Shown piece by piece: positions 34,175-43,455 of a stretch of DNA of 64,000 nt. The notes beneath the pieces are model-generated. The model worked only from the letters and a program-made list of their open reading frames with translations. It did not search any database and was not told the DNA's origin. The stretch is from contig NZ_JACJQN010000002.1 of the NCBI RefSeq assembly GCF_014696675.1, positions 124,001 through 188,000 of the forward strand, read 5' to 3'. This stretch comes from Phormidium tenue FACHB-1052 (lineage in GTDB: Bacteria; Cyanobacteriota; Cyanobacteriia; Phormidesmidales; Phormidesmidaceae). Position 1 is the first letter of the stretch. The number at the start of each line of letters is the position of its first letter. The position numbers and the translations under genes are program-made.

Positions 34175-34852
34175 CTAATTCTGCCAATCTAAAATTTTCT
34201 GCAACGCAGCATCCGCTTCTGCCTGTGTCACCTTAGGCAGACGATTCTGGACATAGTCTTCCGAGATTCCCGTTTGATTGGCAAACTCTTCCTCAATGCC
34301 ATCTAGCAACTGAGGATGGTTGTAGGTTACCTGCCAGTCACGATCCCAAAAGATGCGATCGGCCAGCTCATCAATGCAGTTTTCCCATTCCAGCGAGTCC
34401 TCGCAGTCCACCTCAATAGGCAGAATGTCCTCCTCCTCCTCAAACTCGGCTTCTAAAACCTTAAGCATTCCCAGGGCGTTCAGAGTTTCCCAAATCAGTC
34501 TTCGCCAGTAAAACGGGTCGTCATCCTCCTCAATACAGTCAGCGAAGGCGATTTCATCCTCCACCCGTTGGGTCAACCAGGCAAAAGGGAAATAGGCAGC
34601 TGCTTCTAGCACATTGGTGAGGGGTGGCACCGGCACCTCGGGTTTGAGTAACGCCTCCAGGCACCGATGCCACAACACCACCCGTTGCTCAAAACGGGCG
34701 CTGTCGAAGATGCGGTCTCCAGTGATAACCTCTACATTGTCGAACTCAACCGCTTCCTGGCTGAACTCAACCGCCGCTTGGAGAATGTGGAGATAAAACT
34801 TAGCCTCTGCCCCCTCCAGCACGCGCTTGCCAAAATTGGTGTTCCAGGTCAT
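34175..34852 (-). CDS. Acidic protein of unknown function, downstream of the integrase
   Basis: 225 residues from ATG 34852, preceded by GAGGAG; a TTG at 34882 would add 10 residues. Very acidic (EFEEEEDILPIEVDCEDSLE region, CIEEDDD), Trp/Phe-rich, helical, no signal peptide or membrane segment. Encoded 33 bp after the integrase on the same strand, so probably co-transcribed. Acidic proteins on conjugative elements can mimic DNA and block restriction, but nothing specific supports this. Not recognised as a family. Confidence 0.7.
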   Translation of the reverse strand: MTWNTNFGKRVLEGAEAKFYLHILQAAVEFSQEAVEFDNVEVITGDRIFDSARFEQRVVLWHRCLEALLKPEVPVPPLTNVLEAAAYFPFAWLTQRVEDEIAFADCIEEDDDPFYWRRLIWETLNALGMLKVLEAEFEEEEDILPIEVDCEDSLEWENCIDELADRIFWDRDWQVTYNHPQLLDGIEEEFANQTGISEDYVQNRLPKVTQAEADAALQKILDWQN

Positions 34853-34885
34853 GACGGATAGCGCTCCTCGACAAAACCACAACCC

Positions 34886-36049
34886 CTAAAAGAACGTAGG
34901 CACCTCGATCTGACTAATGAGGCCAGCATAGTGCTCCAACAGAACTTTAGGATCATGGCCAGTCAGCTTGGCCACCTCAATCACCGACATCCCCTTCGCC
35001 AGCATGTGGCTAATGAACGTATGCCGGGTATTGTACTGGGTGCGATACAGCCCGTTTTCTTGAGTCATGCCGCACTTCTTCAAAATGCTCTGCCAGGCCC
35101 GATTTAAGAAGTTGGTCGCATCAATCGGTTTGCCCTTGGGGCTGGGAAAGACCAGCATATCGGGCTTGTAGTCTTCAGGGCGAACGGCTAACAACAGGTT
35201 CTGTAGGTCACCATTGCAGGGGAAGAACCGAGCCCGATTCGTTTTTGTGGCCTTGCGCAGGCGAGCCGTGCCGGTGCCCTTCCGCACCAGGGTTTCGTTA
35301 AACGTAATCCCAGTACAGTCGCGACGGATGTGCTTCCACTGGAGGCCGATGGCCTCACTGGTTCTACAGCCCGTCATAAACAAGAACCGAACATAGTCGG
35401 TGTAGTGGGCGTAGTAGCGATCGTCGCGAAAGGTACCGATAATTTGCTTAATTTCCGCCTCGCTGAAGGGAGGAACTTTGAGCGGTGGCACCGGGTGACA
35501 CATCTCCGTCAGCCCGGTAAAAGGGTTTTCCCAGCTTGCGTCCACCAATTTATTCTGCTGCACCCAGTTGCCAAAGTCATTCAGGATGATCACCTGTTTC
35601 TTAATGGTGGCAGCAGAAGCACTTTGCAGCATAAACGTGACGAACTCTTGGGCTTCACGGCGGCCAAGGATCTTGCGCCCAAAATTGCGCACCTTTTTGG
35701 GAATTGGGTTGTACATGCTCACGATGGTGAAGGGGCTCTCTAGCCGCTGCCCCTTATCGTCAACAAACTCATCCCAATGCTGCTTAAAGATGTCGGTATA
35801 GGTCTGAGACGTCTCAGACCCAGGTGCAACCATTGGCAGCGGATCCTCAGGCTTGTATTTTTGCAACGTGGGGTCAAAATTGCCGCTCAGCATGTCTAGC
35901 TCGATCTGCTGGGCCTTTTGCGTTGCGACCCTGCGGTTGATGATGCTATCTGGCAAGCCAACCGACAAGCAGTAGCGCTGGCTCCGGTAGCTCCACCGCA
36001 ACCGCAAGCGCTCGGAATAAACTTCGACTTTAACTTGTCCTTTAGCCAT
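34886..36049 (-). CDS. Tyrosine recombinase (ICE integrase)
   Basis: 387 residues with an N-terminal arm-binding (DUF3596-like) domain (~1-70), a core-binding domain (~80-180) and a catalytic domain (~190-387). Catalytic residues visible: Arg229 in TGCRTSEAIGL, Lys near 267-269, Arg342 in YNTRHTF (the usual His is Tyr), His365 in LTGHD and the nucleophile Tyr374 in LEHYAG. Adjacent to the 3' end of the tRNA-Gly gene, 233 bp away. It should integrate and excise the element at the tRNA. This and a phage-type integrase cannot be told apart, but the conjugation genes point to ICE. Confidence 0.92.
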   Translation of the reverse strand: MAKGQVKVEVYSERLRLRWSYRSQRYCLSVGLPDSIINRRVATQKAQQIELDMLSGNFDPTLQKYKPEDPLPMVAPGSETSQTYTDIFKQHWDEFVDDKGQRLESPFTIVSMYNPIPKKVRNFGRKILGRREAQEFVTFMLQSASAATIKKQVIILNDFGNWVQQNKLVDASWENPFTGLTEMCHPVPPLKVPPFSEAEIKQIIGTFRDDRYYAHYTDYVRFLFMTGCRTSEAIGLQWKHIRRDCTGITFNETLVRKGTGTARLRKATKTNRARFFPCNGDLQNLLLAVRPEDYKPDMLVFPSPKGKPIDATNFLNRAWQSILKKCGMTQENGLYRTQYNTRHTFISHMLAKGMSVIEVAKLTGHDPKVLLEHYAGLISQIEVPTFF

Positions 36050-36303
36050 AGTTCGGAGTGGGGGTAAAGTACATCGCCTGCACCCTTGCCGTTATCTACG
36101 GTTATTCCAGACCCCATCAATCCGCTTTTCGTGCCCGGAGGTTTATACCAATTTCGTACCAGTTTTTACCCCCAAACTGCCCCAAAGTGACCCAACATCA
36201 CGGCCACTTTGCCAAAAAGAAATCAACATCTTGATGGCTGAATCCCTTTCTGGAAAGGCGTTTGAGGCTGAAACATTTGAAAGCGGGTGATCGGACTCGA
36301 ACC
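36050..36303. other. Probable attachment region at the right end of the ICE
   Basis: Between the integrase start and the tRNA 3' end. It contains an inverted repeat CAAAGTG (36183-36189) / CACTTTG (36205-36211), a candidate arm-type site. The att core is expected to overlap the tRNA 3' end from 36283 (T-arm and acceptor). A copy of the tRNA 3' end should exist at the left ICE border outside the window. Inference from the standard tRNA-integration pattern. Confidence 0.5.
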
Positions 36304-36353
36304 GACGACATTCAGCTTGGGAAGCTGACGTTCTACCACTGAACTACACCCGC
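36283..36353 (-). tRNA. tRNA-Gly (anticodon CCC)
   Basis: 71 bases fold as a tRNA: acceptor GCGGGTG/CACCCGC, D stem GTTC/GAAC, anticodon arm TCAGC-TTCCCAA-GCTGA (anticodon CCC), T stem GTCGG/CCGAT with TTCGAGT loop. No CCA encoded. The 3' end faces the integrase. If the ICE integrates here, the tRNA is restored intact by the att sequence on this side. Confidence 0.92.
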
Positions 36354-36995
36354 AAGGATGTCGCTGAGCAAGCCAGGTTGCTAGCGCGACTTCATTATAC
36401 GATTATTTGCTCAAGGTATATTTCTTTGTCGAAGTTTTTGATCTGGCGGGCGGGCCGGAAATGGAGGGGCTGCTGCTAAAACGGCTCAAGAACCCTGCGA
36501 TCGCCCTGTTATCCAGGCGATCGAGGTAAACAACCCTGGCACCACTAGGATGAGAGCTGGTAAAGCCCCAACCCTGCGATCGCCGTGGAGCTGCGAGTTT
36601 CTCTCCCGGCTCCTAGTTTCAGGTCAGAGGTCATTAGAATGGGGCGCGATCGTTCATCTTGCTCAACCGATGAACCAGCTGTGGTCTCTAGAGGAGCAGA
36701 AGCATGGCAATTTTGCACAGTCACAACCTTTGACTAGCAGCTAGGTAGGTTACGAAATATTGATTTCCCCGCTATAGCCGAAAGCCTTACAGCCTTGGGA
36801 TCGCTTGATTTTCCAGGGAAATTGCCTTCTCAACCAGTTTTGAGGGGCCAAGCTCATGATTTTTACTGATTCGAATCACACACCCGAATGGGGAAGGTTT
36901 GGTCTAATAGCATAGATATGCGTGAGCTTGGTTCACCCCGTCGTCACTGCTCTCTCACGCCAACGGCTCGACTCTTAGAAAGGCAGGTCTTGGGA
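36354..36995. other. Gene-free stretch between tRNA-Gly and the HD phosphohydrolase
   Basis: About 640 bp with no convincing gene. Several GCGATCGC-type (HIP1) sites, as is usual in intergenic cyanobacterial DNA. A small open frame at 36550-36744 lacks signs of coding. Confidence 0.6.
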
Positions 36996-37844
36996 ATGTT
37001 TAACGCCACCGAAATCCTCATCAGTGACTTTGTCGACAAGCTGCGGGTGGGTTACCACCGCACCTACGGCGGCCAAAATCCCGACTACGAAGATATTATT
37101 GCTTGGGCGGGCAGCATGGCGCTTGAAAACATCGCCAACAGTGACGCGCTCTACCACAACGTTGAGCACACCGTTTTAGTCGCTCTAGTGGGCCAAGAGA
37201 TTCTGCGGGGCAAGCACATTCGCGAAGGCGGTGTCACCTGCAAAGACTGGATGCACTTCATCATTTCCCTGGTCTGCCATGACATTGGTTATGTGAAAGG
37301 AGTTTGCCGCAGCGACCAAGACCGCAACCATCTCTACGCCACCGGCCAGGGCGACGAAATGGTCATGCTCCAGCCCGGTGCCTCCGATGCCTCCCTCACC
37401 CCCTACCACGTCGATCGGGGCAAGCGATTCATTGAAGAACGCTTCGGCGGCAACCCGGTGATTGAAGCCGACGCGATCAAGCGCAATATTGAACTCACCC
37501 GCTTTCCGGTGCCCAAAGAAGAAGACCACCAAGACACCCAGCACTTCCCCGGCCTGGTGCGGGCGGCCGACCTGATTGGCCAGCTCAGCGACCCCCGCTA
37601 TCTGAAGAAGATTGGGGCGCTGTACTACGAGTTTGAGGAAACGGGGCAGAACAAGTACCTGAGCTACGATCATCCTGGCGATCTGCGGGCCAACTACCCC
37701 AAGTTTTACTGGAATGTGGTGCATCCCTACATCCAAGATGGGCTGCGTTATCTGTCGCTCACCCAAGAAGGTAAGCAAATAATTGCTAACCTCTATTCAA
37801 ATGTGTTTATGGTGGAGAACGAGCAAACCGTAATCCACACCTAG
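36996..37844 (+). CDS. HD-domain metal-dependent phosphohydrolase
   Basis: 282 residues from ATG 36996 (MFNATEIL). HNVEHTVLVAL and CHDIGYV form the HD metal-binding signature; LTRFPVP follows further on. HD enzymes hydrolyse phosphoester bonds of nucleotides; the substrate is unknown. A frame upstream (36888) would add 36 residues of poor coding character and is not preferred. The first chromosomal gene beyond the tRNA/ICE junction. Confidence 0.82.
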   Translation: MFNATEILISDFVDKLRVGYHRTYGGQNPDYEDIIAWAGSMALENIANSDALYHNVEHTVLVALVGQEILRGKHIREGGVTCKDWMHFIISLVCHDIGYVKGVCRSDQDRNHLYATGQGDEMVMLQPGASDASLTPYHVDRGKRFIEERFGGNPVIEADAIKRNIELTRFPVPKEEDHQDTQHFPGLVRAADLIGQLSDPRYLKKIGALYYEFEETGQNKYLSYDHPGDLRANYPKFYWNVVHPYIQDGLRYLSLTQEGKQIIANLYSNVFMVENEQTVIHT

Positions 37845-37852
37845 TACCGTCT

Positions 37853-38896
37853 ATGACCTGGTGGCGCAAGCTTAGAACGAATCGTCTGGCCCAGCTCGGG
37901 GCGATCTTGCTGATCGCCCTGTATGCCGTGGCCTTGGGGGCCGACTTTTTTGCCCCCTACAGTCCCTACGAGTCTCAGCTCAATGGGTCACTGCTGCCAC
38001 CCACGCATGTGTACTGGCGCGATGCCGCAACGGGGCGGTTCTTTCCCCACGTTTATCCCACCACCCAAGGGCCGGTAGACATCAACACTGGGGAACGCAA
38101 AATCGTCGTCGATCGCACCCAGCCCTCTGCCCTCCGCATCTTCCACCGCAATGATAAAGGGCGGCTGACCCTGTTTGATACCGCTGGCCCCGCCCGCATT
38201 AACGTGCTGGGCACCGATGAGCAGGCCCGTGACCAGTTCAGTCGGCTGATCCACGGCAGCCGAGTTAGTCTCAGCGTGGGGCTAATTGGTATCGCTATTT
38301 CTTTCCCGCTGGGCATGCTGGTGGGCGGTATGGCTGGGTACTTTGGCGGCGCGGTCGATGCCGTGCTGATGCGCCTGGTGGAAGTGTTAATGACTATCCC
38401 CAGTATTTATTTGCTGGTAGCCCTGGCGGCGGTGCTGCCTGCGGGCATCTCTAGCACCCAGCGCTTTTTGCTAATTGTACTGATCACGTCGCTGGTGGGC
38501 TGGGCTGGGCTGGCGCGGGTGATTCGCGGCCAGGTGCTGTCGATCAAAGAGCAGGAGTTTGTGCAGGCCAGCCGGGTGATGGGGGGGCGATCGCTCTACA
38601 TCATCACCCGACACATTCTGCCTCAAACCGCTACCTACGGTATTATTGCCGCCACCCTGGCGATTCCTGGCTTTATTTTGGCAGAGGCGGTATTGAGCTT
38701 CATTGGGTTGGGTATTCAGCAGCCCGACGCCTCTTGGGGCAACATGCTCACCCTGGCTACCAATGCTTCTATCCTCGTTCTCCAGCCCTGGCTGGTGTGG
38801 CCCCCTGCCATTTTGATTGTGGTGACATCTTTGGCCTTTAACCTGCTCGGTGATGGCCTCCGCGATGCTCTAGATCCGCGAACGTTGAAGCAGTAG
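37853..38896 (+). CDS. ABC transporter permease, OppC/DppC family
   Basis: 347 residues: first membrane helix (~14-33), then a long soluble loop (~35-125) before the remaining helices, and the EAA loop seen in the ASRVMGGRSLYIITRHILPQ region. Peptide or nickel importer permeases look like this. No cognate second permease, ATPase or substrate-binding protein is encoded nearby; such orphans are common in cyanobacteria. Starts 8 bp after the previous stop. The enlarged periplasmic loop is unusual. Confidence 0.85.
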   Translation: MTWWRKLRTNRLAQLGAILLIALYAVALGADFFAPYSPYESQLNGSLLPPTHVYWRDAATGRFFPHVYPTTQGPVDINTGERKIVVDRTQPSALRIFHRNDKGRLTLFDTAGPARINVLGTDEQARDQFSRLIHGSRVSLSVGLIGIAISFPLGMLVGGMAGYFGGAVDAVLMRLVEVLMTIPSIYLLVALAAVLPAGISSTQRFLLIVLITSLVGWAGLARVIRGQVLSIKEQEFVQASRVMGGRSLYIITRHILPQTATYGIIAATLAIPGFILAEAVLSFIGLGIQQPDASWGNMLTLATNASILVLQPWLVWPPAILIVVTSLAFNLLGDGLRDALDPRTLKQ

Positions 38897-39020
38897 TTAG
38901 GCTAAGGGGCAAGGTCGTTAGCGTGTCTGCCCCAGGATTTTCTAGAAGCTATGTCTTGTGCTAGGTGTCGTCTGGCTAGCTCACAACTAAGCTGCTGATT
39001 ATTGAGGCTGGAGGTGGCTT

Positions 39021-39311
39021 GTGGGACTTATTGAGCTGCTGGTCTTATTAGTTGTGGCGGCTATCTGTGGTGGCATTGGCCAATCGCTGGCAGGCTATAC
39101 AGCGGGGGGATGCCTAACCTCGATTGTGGTAGGTTTTGTCGGGTCATACTTGGGCGTGTTAATCGCTCGCAATCTGGGCTTGCCAGAGCTATTTGCTCTG
39201 CAAATTGGCGGGCAGTCTTTTCCAATCATTTGGTCGATCATCGGAGCCACCATTTTTACCCTCATTTTGGCGCTGCTGAATCGGCTTTTGGTGGGACGTC
39301 CTAGAATCTAG
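39021..39311 (+). CDS. GlsB/YeaQ/YmgE-family small membrane protein
   Basis: 96 residues, starting GTG 39021 with a GGAGGTGG ribosome site. Three membrane helices with Gly-rich turns (GGIGQSLAGYTAGG, VGFVGSYLGVLIAR), as in the YeaQ/YmgE (transglycosylase-associated) family. Function unknown, linked to stress. Confidence 0.8.
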   Translation: MGLIELLVLLVVAAICGGIGQSLAGYTAGGCLTSIVVGFVGSYLGVLIARNLGLPELFALQIGGQSFPIIWSIIGATIFTLILALLNRLLVGRPRI

Positions 39312-39346
39312 GGGCAAAGACAACACAGTGAACGGTTAGCCTCTGC

Positions 39347-40585
39347 ATGGTAGTTCTGTGGCAACTGGTCGATTGGGCGATCGCGGCTAGCGCTGCGATC
39401 GCCCTGTTTCTAAGTCTCTGGATTGTCGTTCCCGCACCAACCTTTTTTCTCTTGCCCTTAGGCGTGGGGGCTCCAGAGGTCAGCCCATTTTTGCTGCTGG
39501 GTCAGGGAATCGTGCTGGCGCTGGCGTTGGTGCTGCGGGGGGCAAAGATAGGAAATCGGGGGCGATCGCGCAGTTTTGTGTGGTTTCTAACCCTAGGATT
39601 CAGCGCTACCGGTCTGGTGCTGAGCAGCTTGCCCCTGCTGCAACTGCCTGCCACGGTGCGGCGGGCAGAAGCCCAAATGCAAAGGGCTTTGGGCGAAAAC
39701 TACAGCAGCCAAATTCCGGCTCAGGTGCGGCCCTTGCTGCGATCGCGCCCCTTCATCCTGAGGGATTTGATTCGGGGGCTGCCAGAGCCTGCAATCGAGC
39801 CACAGCGCCAGACCGTCTTAACCCCAGACGGTGCCACGCTGGCTTTGGATATCTACCAGCCGCCTGAATCTTCCACCCAACCCGATTTGCACCCTGCTAT
39901 CATCACCATCTATGGCGGCGCTTGGCAACGGGGAGAACCCGCCGCAACAGCCCGGTTTAGCGGTTATATGGCAGCCCAGGGCTATACAGTTGTGGCCATC
40001 GACTATCGCCACGCGCCTGAGTACCGCTTCCCCACCCAGCTTAAGGATGTGCAGACCGCTCTGGAATGGGTGGGCGATCGCGCCCCAGACTACCGCATCG
40101 ATCCCAGCCGCATAGCCCTAGTGGGATGGTCTGCCGGAGCCCATTTGGCCATGCTAGCCACCTATGAACCTGGGGCATTGCCTGTACAAGCGGTGGTCAA
40201 CTACTACGGCCCGATCAATCTGTCGGCAGGCTACTATGACCCACCAGTACCTGATCCCATTAATACCCGTGCTGTATTAGAAACCTTTTTGGGCGGTTCC
40301 CCAGAGCAGTTCCCCGCGCTTTACCAGCAGGCCTCACCAATTTTCTCGGTTAGGTCGGGGTTGCCGCCAACGCTGTTGATCTACGGGCAACGCGACCATG
40401 TGGTGAAACCCAGCTACGGTCAGCAGCTATACGAACAACTCCAAGCTAGCAGTAATGTGGCGGCGTGGATTGCCCTGCCCTGGGCCGAACATGCCTTTGA
40501 TGCGGTGTTTCGCGGCCCCAGCAATCAAATTTCCCTGTATTATACCGAGCGGTTTTTGGCTTGGGCGCTGCGTCCCAACCCGTAG
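39347..40585 (+). CDS. Alpha/beta hydrolase (esterase/lipase) with N-terminal membrane region
   Basis: 412 residues. Two or three N-terminal membrane helices (~10-95), then a hydrolase domain (~150-410) with an oxyanion motif YGGAW, nucleophile Ser in GWSAGAH, and candidate Asp in GQRDHV and His in WAEHAFD. HSL-type esterases have this set. Membrane-anchored orientation suggests action on a lipid or cell-surface ester; substrate unknown. Confidence 0.82.
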   Translation: MVVLWQLVDWAIAASAAIALFLSLWIVVPAPTFFLLPLGVGAPEVSPFLLLGQGIVLALALVLRGAKIGNRGRSRSFVWFLTLGFSATGLVLSSLPLLQLPATVRRAEAQMQRALGENYSSQIPAQVRPLLRSRPFILRDLIRGLPEPAIEPQRQTVLTPDGATLALDIYQPPESSTQPDLHPAIITIYGGAWQRGEPAATARFSGYMAAQGYTVVAIDYRHAPEYRFPTQLKDVQTALEWVGDRAPDYRIDPSRIALVGWSAGAHLAMLATYEPGALPVQAVVNYYGPINLSAGYYDPPVPDPINTRAVLETFLGGSPEQFPALYQQASPIFSVRSGLPPTLLIYGQRDHVVKPSYGQQLYEQLQASSNVAAWIALPWAEHAFDAVFRGPSNQISLYYTERFLAWALRPNP

Positions 40586-40663
40586 CCTTTCATGCCCAAC
40601 CCATTTCTTCCGGGCACGTAAGGCAGTAGCCTGAAGGTAGCGGCTTTAGAGGAGAGATACTCG

Positions 40664-41113
40664 ATGCGGCCAATCGGATGGCTTTTGATGTGTATGCTTT
40701 GCTTGTCGCTGCTAGGGTGCGGGCTAATTAACCCCAAACCCCCTAGGGCGGTGGTTGAGGGGGCGATCGCCCAAAAGCTCTCTCAAACCCAGGCCGTTCT
40801 TTACCGCCAGTTTGCCGCAGCCCCCACCGATCGAACTCAGGTGGGCCGCATTCGCATTACTGACCATCATTGGACTGAGCTTTCCGGGCAACCCACCGTA
40901 GAAGTTGTCGGCACTTACCACCTCAAGGGGGGCAGCCTAACCAATGCCCAACGAGGCCAGACCCGAGAGTTTGATGTTTATCTCCAGCGGGGCGCAACCA
41001 AAGACCAGTGGCTGCTGCTAGAGCCAGTTAATGTCCAGAGCGGAGATTCTCCTAAGTGGCAAGCCATTCCGCTCTTGACAGCAAGCGAGAATGGGCCAGA
41101 AAACCCAGGTTAG
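40664..41113 (+). CDS. Lipoprotein of unknown function
   Basis: 149 residues with signal peptide and lipobox LLGC (Cys ~19). The mature part is beta-rich (VGRIRITDHH, VEVVGTYHLKGG). No family recognised. Convergent with the glycosyltransferase gene, 3 bp apart. Confidence 0.75.
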   Translation: MRPIGWLLMCMLCLSLLGCGLINPKPPRAVVEGAIAQKLSQTQAVLYRQFAAAPTDRTQVGRIRITDHHWTELSGQPTVEVVGTYHLKGGSLTNAQRGQTREFDVYLQRGATKDQWLLLEPVNVQSGDSPKWQAIPLLTASENGPENPG

Positions 41114-41116
41114 CCC

Positions 41117-42379
41117 TTAGACAACGGCACTGGTGTCAGCTTTAACCGCCGCATCTGCCTGCCCATAGGCTTCTCCAGTAAAGAGTCGGTAGAGTTTCTC
41201 AACTTCTGTTAAAGCATTAAACTCTTGCTCAACCTTGGTTCTAGCCGCAGTACCCAAACGGTTGCGGGTGTCAGCGTCTTTCATTAGAAAACTAATACAA
41301 TCTGACAGAGCCTGGCGATCACCCGGCGGCACCACGTAGCCATTTACCCCTGACTGCACCAGTTCACTCACCCCAGCAACCTGAGTGGCGACCACCGCAA
41401 CGCCCGCCGCCATCGCTTCCATTAGCACAACGGGAATGCCCTCAGCAAAGCTGGGCAGCACGAATATGTCTGTATTCTTGAGATGTTCTCTCACTGCCGA
41501 CTGAGATTGATAGCCCAAAAATCGCACGTGGTTCTGTAACCCTAAGTCGCTCACCTGCTGTTCCAATAGTGCGCGATCGCCGCCATCCCCAACGACAGTT
41601 AAAATCACGTCAGGTTCAATGTCGATCAGCTCTGTCAACCCCTCTAGCAGCACCGGCAACCCTTTTTCGGCTGCTAATCTGCCCACGTAGAGCAGCCGTT
41701 TGCCAACGCCTTGATGGGTCACTGTCTCAAACAAACTTGGGTCAACCCCGCAATGTACAATTTGTAATTTTTCCCACTGATCGGGCCGCGAGAAAATCAT
41801 GCCTTGACTGCGGCAGAAGTGACTAATACAGGCCACAAACTTAGCGTGCTTAATCTTTTCATCCACCCGCCATCGGTAGGGTTCAAAAAAGATGTGGGGG
41901 CCATGCATTGTAAAGCTAAAGGTAAACCCACCTAATTCGGCGGCCAACATCGCTACGGTACAGCTAGAGCTGGCAATGTGGTTGTGCAAATGAGTAATAT
42001 CTTGGGTGGTAATGAGATGAGCTAAGATACCCGCTTCTAAAAAATAAATTAGCTGGTAGAGAAAGCCCTTTAGACCAGGCTGGCTCGTGGCCCAAGCCAG
42101 CTTGATGCTACTAAAGTAACGGCTCGGATTACCCAACAGCAATGCCAGATGAGCCTTGATCATCAGCCCCAGATTAAATGGCAGCAGGTAGTTGGTTTGC
42201 GATCGCTCCGCAGCCTGCTCAGGGCCTACAATGTTGTCGTCTCCGGGACGGCGTACTGCAAAGGTAAAAACCTCTAACCCCAGATCTCTCAGTCCCATAA
42301 CCTCACGCTGAATAAACGTGTCTGTGGCTCTAGGGTAGGTGCCGGTAAAGTAGGCAATGCGCATAGGGCTTCTCGCCAT
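41117..42379 (-). CDS. Glycosyltransferase family 4 (GT-B, colanic-acid type)
   Basis: 420 residues, with the C-terminal Rossmann motif LLYVGRLAAEKGLPVLLEG and the E-x7-E signature (FAEGIPVVLMEAMAAGV). Retaining enzymes of this class add sugars to exopolysaccharide or lipid-linked oligosaccharide. Encoded with the family 2 glycosyltransferase upstream (56 bp), probably one operon. Confidence 0.88.
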   Translation of the reverse strand: MARSPMRIAYFTGTYPRATDTFIQREVMGLRDLGLEVFTFAVRRPGDDNIVGPEQAAERSQTNYLLPFNLGLMIKAHLALLLGNPSRYFSSIKLAWATSQPGLKGFLYQLIYFLEAGILAHLITTQDITHLHNHIASSSCTVAMLAAELGGFTFSFTMHGPHIFFEPYRWRVDEKIKHAKFVACISHFCRSQGMIFSRPDQWEKLQIVHCGVDPSLFETVTHQGVGKRLLYVGRLAAEKGLPVLLEGLTELIDIEPDVILTVVGDGGDRALLEQQVSDLGLQNHVRFLGYQSQSAVREHLKNTDIFVLPSFAEGIPVVLMEAMAAGVAVVATQVAGVSELVQSGVNGYVVPPGDRQALSDCISFLMKDADTRNRLGTAARTKVEQEFNALTEVEKLYRLFTGEAYGQADAAVKADTSAVV

Positions 42380-42435
42380 TAGTAATAATATTAAAAATCA
42401 AAAAACTGGAGGAAATAACAACTCTAGGGCTGTGA

Positions 42436-43455
42436 CTAAGACTCTGGACTTGCCACTGGAACAGGCTTGTACTCAATCAGCGTAGCGGGCTTATTGCGCC
42501 AGCGGTTAAGCCAATATCGGCCTTGCCCAATCGCCTGAGGGAGCTTTGAAACCGTACAGAAAGAAGCATACAACCGAGCGTTTTTGGCCTCATCGCCCTG
42601 ACTCTGGCGATACTTATAAATCTTCCACCCTAAAACCGGGTAGCCCAGCAGCAGCAGCAGACTGAGCCCGTGGGTAGGCCAAGCTAAGCCAAGGGTCAGC
42701 GCTGGAATAATCGCCCCCCACAGCAAACCGCTCTTGTCCTCCTTCACCATATATGACTCGGGTGGTTGACCATACATAGCTTTTCCCTCTGCAACGGCCC
42801 AGCCCCCACGAATCGATCGCTTCCACCACTGACCAAAGCGAGTCATCGCTGCATCGTGCAGGGTCATATCGGCAGCAATACGCTCTATTCTCCAGCCTTT
42901 CTGCCTAAGGCGAATGCACATCTCCGGCTCTTCACCGCAGATCATCTTAGGGTTGTAGCCTCCCACCGCTTTAATGGCCTCTACACGGGCCAACATGTCG
43001 CCCCCGCAGGCTCGGGTTTCACCTATGGGAGTGTTCCACTCTATGTCGGCCAGGCGATTGTAGGGAGAGGCATCAGGAAATCGCTCTCGCCGTCGTCCAC
43101 AGACAATGGCGAGAGTGTTGTTGCTCTCTAGCGACCCCACAGCTGCCTCTACCCAGTTGGGCAGGAGTTCGCAATCGCCGTCGATAAATTGTACGTAGGT
43201 GAGCTGGGGGAAATTCTCAACTAAGTGCTGAAAGCCCGTGTTGCGCCCCCGTGCCATGGTAAACGGCACAGACATATCGAGCTCGACAACATGAATACCC
43301 ATTTCGTGAGCTTTAGCAACGCTTCCGTCAGTAGAGCCTGAGTCTACATAGACGATGGGACTGCCCGAGGGTACGTTGTCCTGCAAAGACCTGAGACAGC
43401 GAACTAGACGCTCACCTTCATTACGGCCAATAGTCACAACGCCAATCTGATGCAT
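42436..43455 (-). CDS. Glycosyltransferase family 2
   Basis: 339 residues starting MHQIGVVTIGRNEGERL. GT-A motif VYVDSGSTDGS and a DGDCE (DxD-like) motif around 94-98, plus CGEEPEMCIRLRQKGW. These inverting enzymes use nucleotide-sugars; a C-terminal membrane segment (~250-280) tethers it. First gene of a two-gene leftward operon. Confidence 0.88.
   Translation of the reverse strand: MHQIGVVTIGRNEGERLVRCLRSLQDNVPSGSPIVYVDSGSTDGSVAKAHEMGIHVVELDMSVPFTMARGRNTGFQHLVENFPQLTYVQFIDGDCELLPNWVEAAVGSLESNNTLAIVCGRRRERFPDASPYNRLADIEWNTPIGETRACGGDMLARVEAIKAVGGYNPKMICGEEPEMCIRLRQKGWRIERIAADMTLHDAAMTRFGQWWKRSIRGGWAVAEGKAMYGQPPESYMVKEDKSGLLWGAIIPALTLGLAWPTHGLSLLLLLGYPVLGWKIYKYRQSQGDEAKNARLYASFCTVSKLPQAIGQGRYWLNRWRNKPATLIEYKPVPVASPES

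Noticed and set aside
36354-36995. Clustered GCGATCGC sites as a special repeat
   Set aside because: They are HIP1 sites, which are abundant genome-wide in many cyanobacteria.
36888-36995. Longer start for the HD phosphohydrolase
   Set aside because: The extra 36 residues have poor coding character; ATG 36996 begins the conserved-looking sequence.
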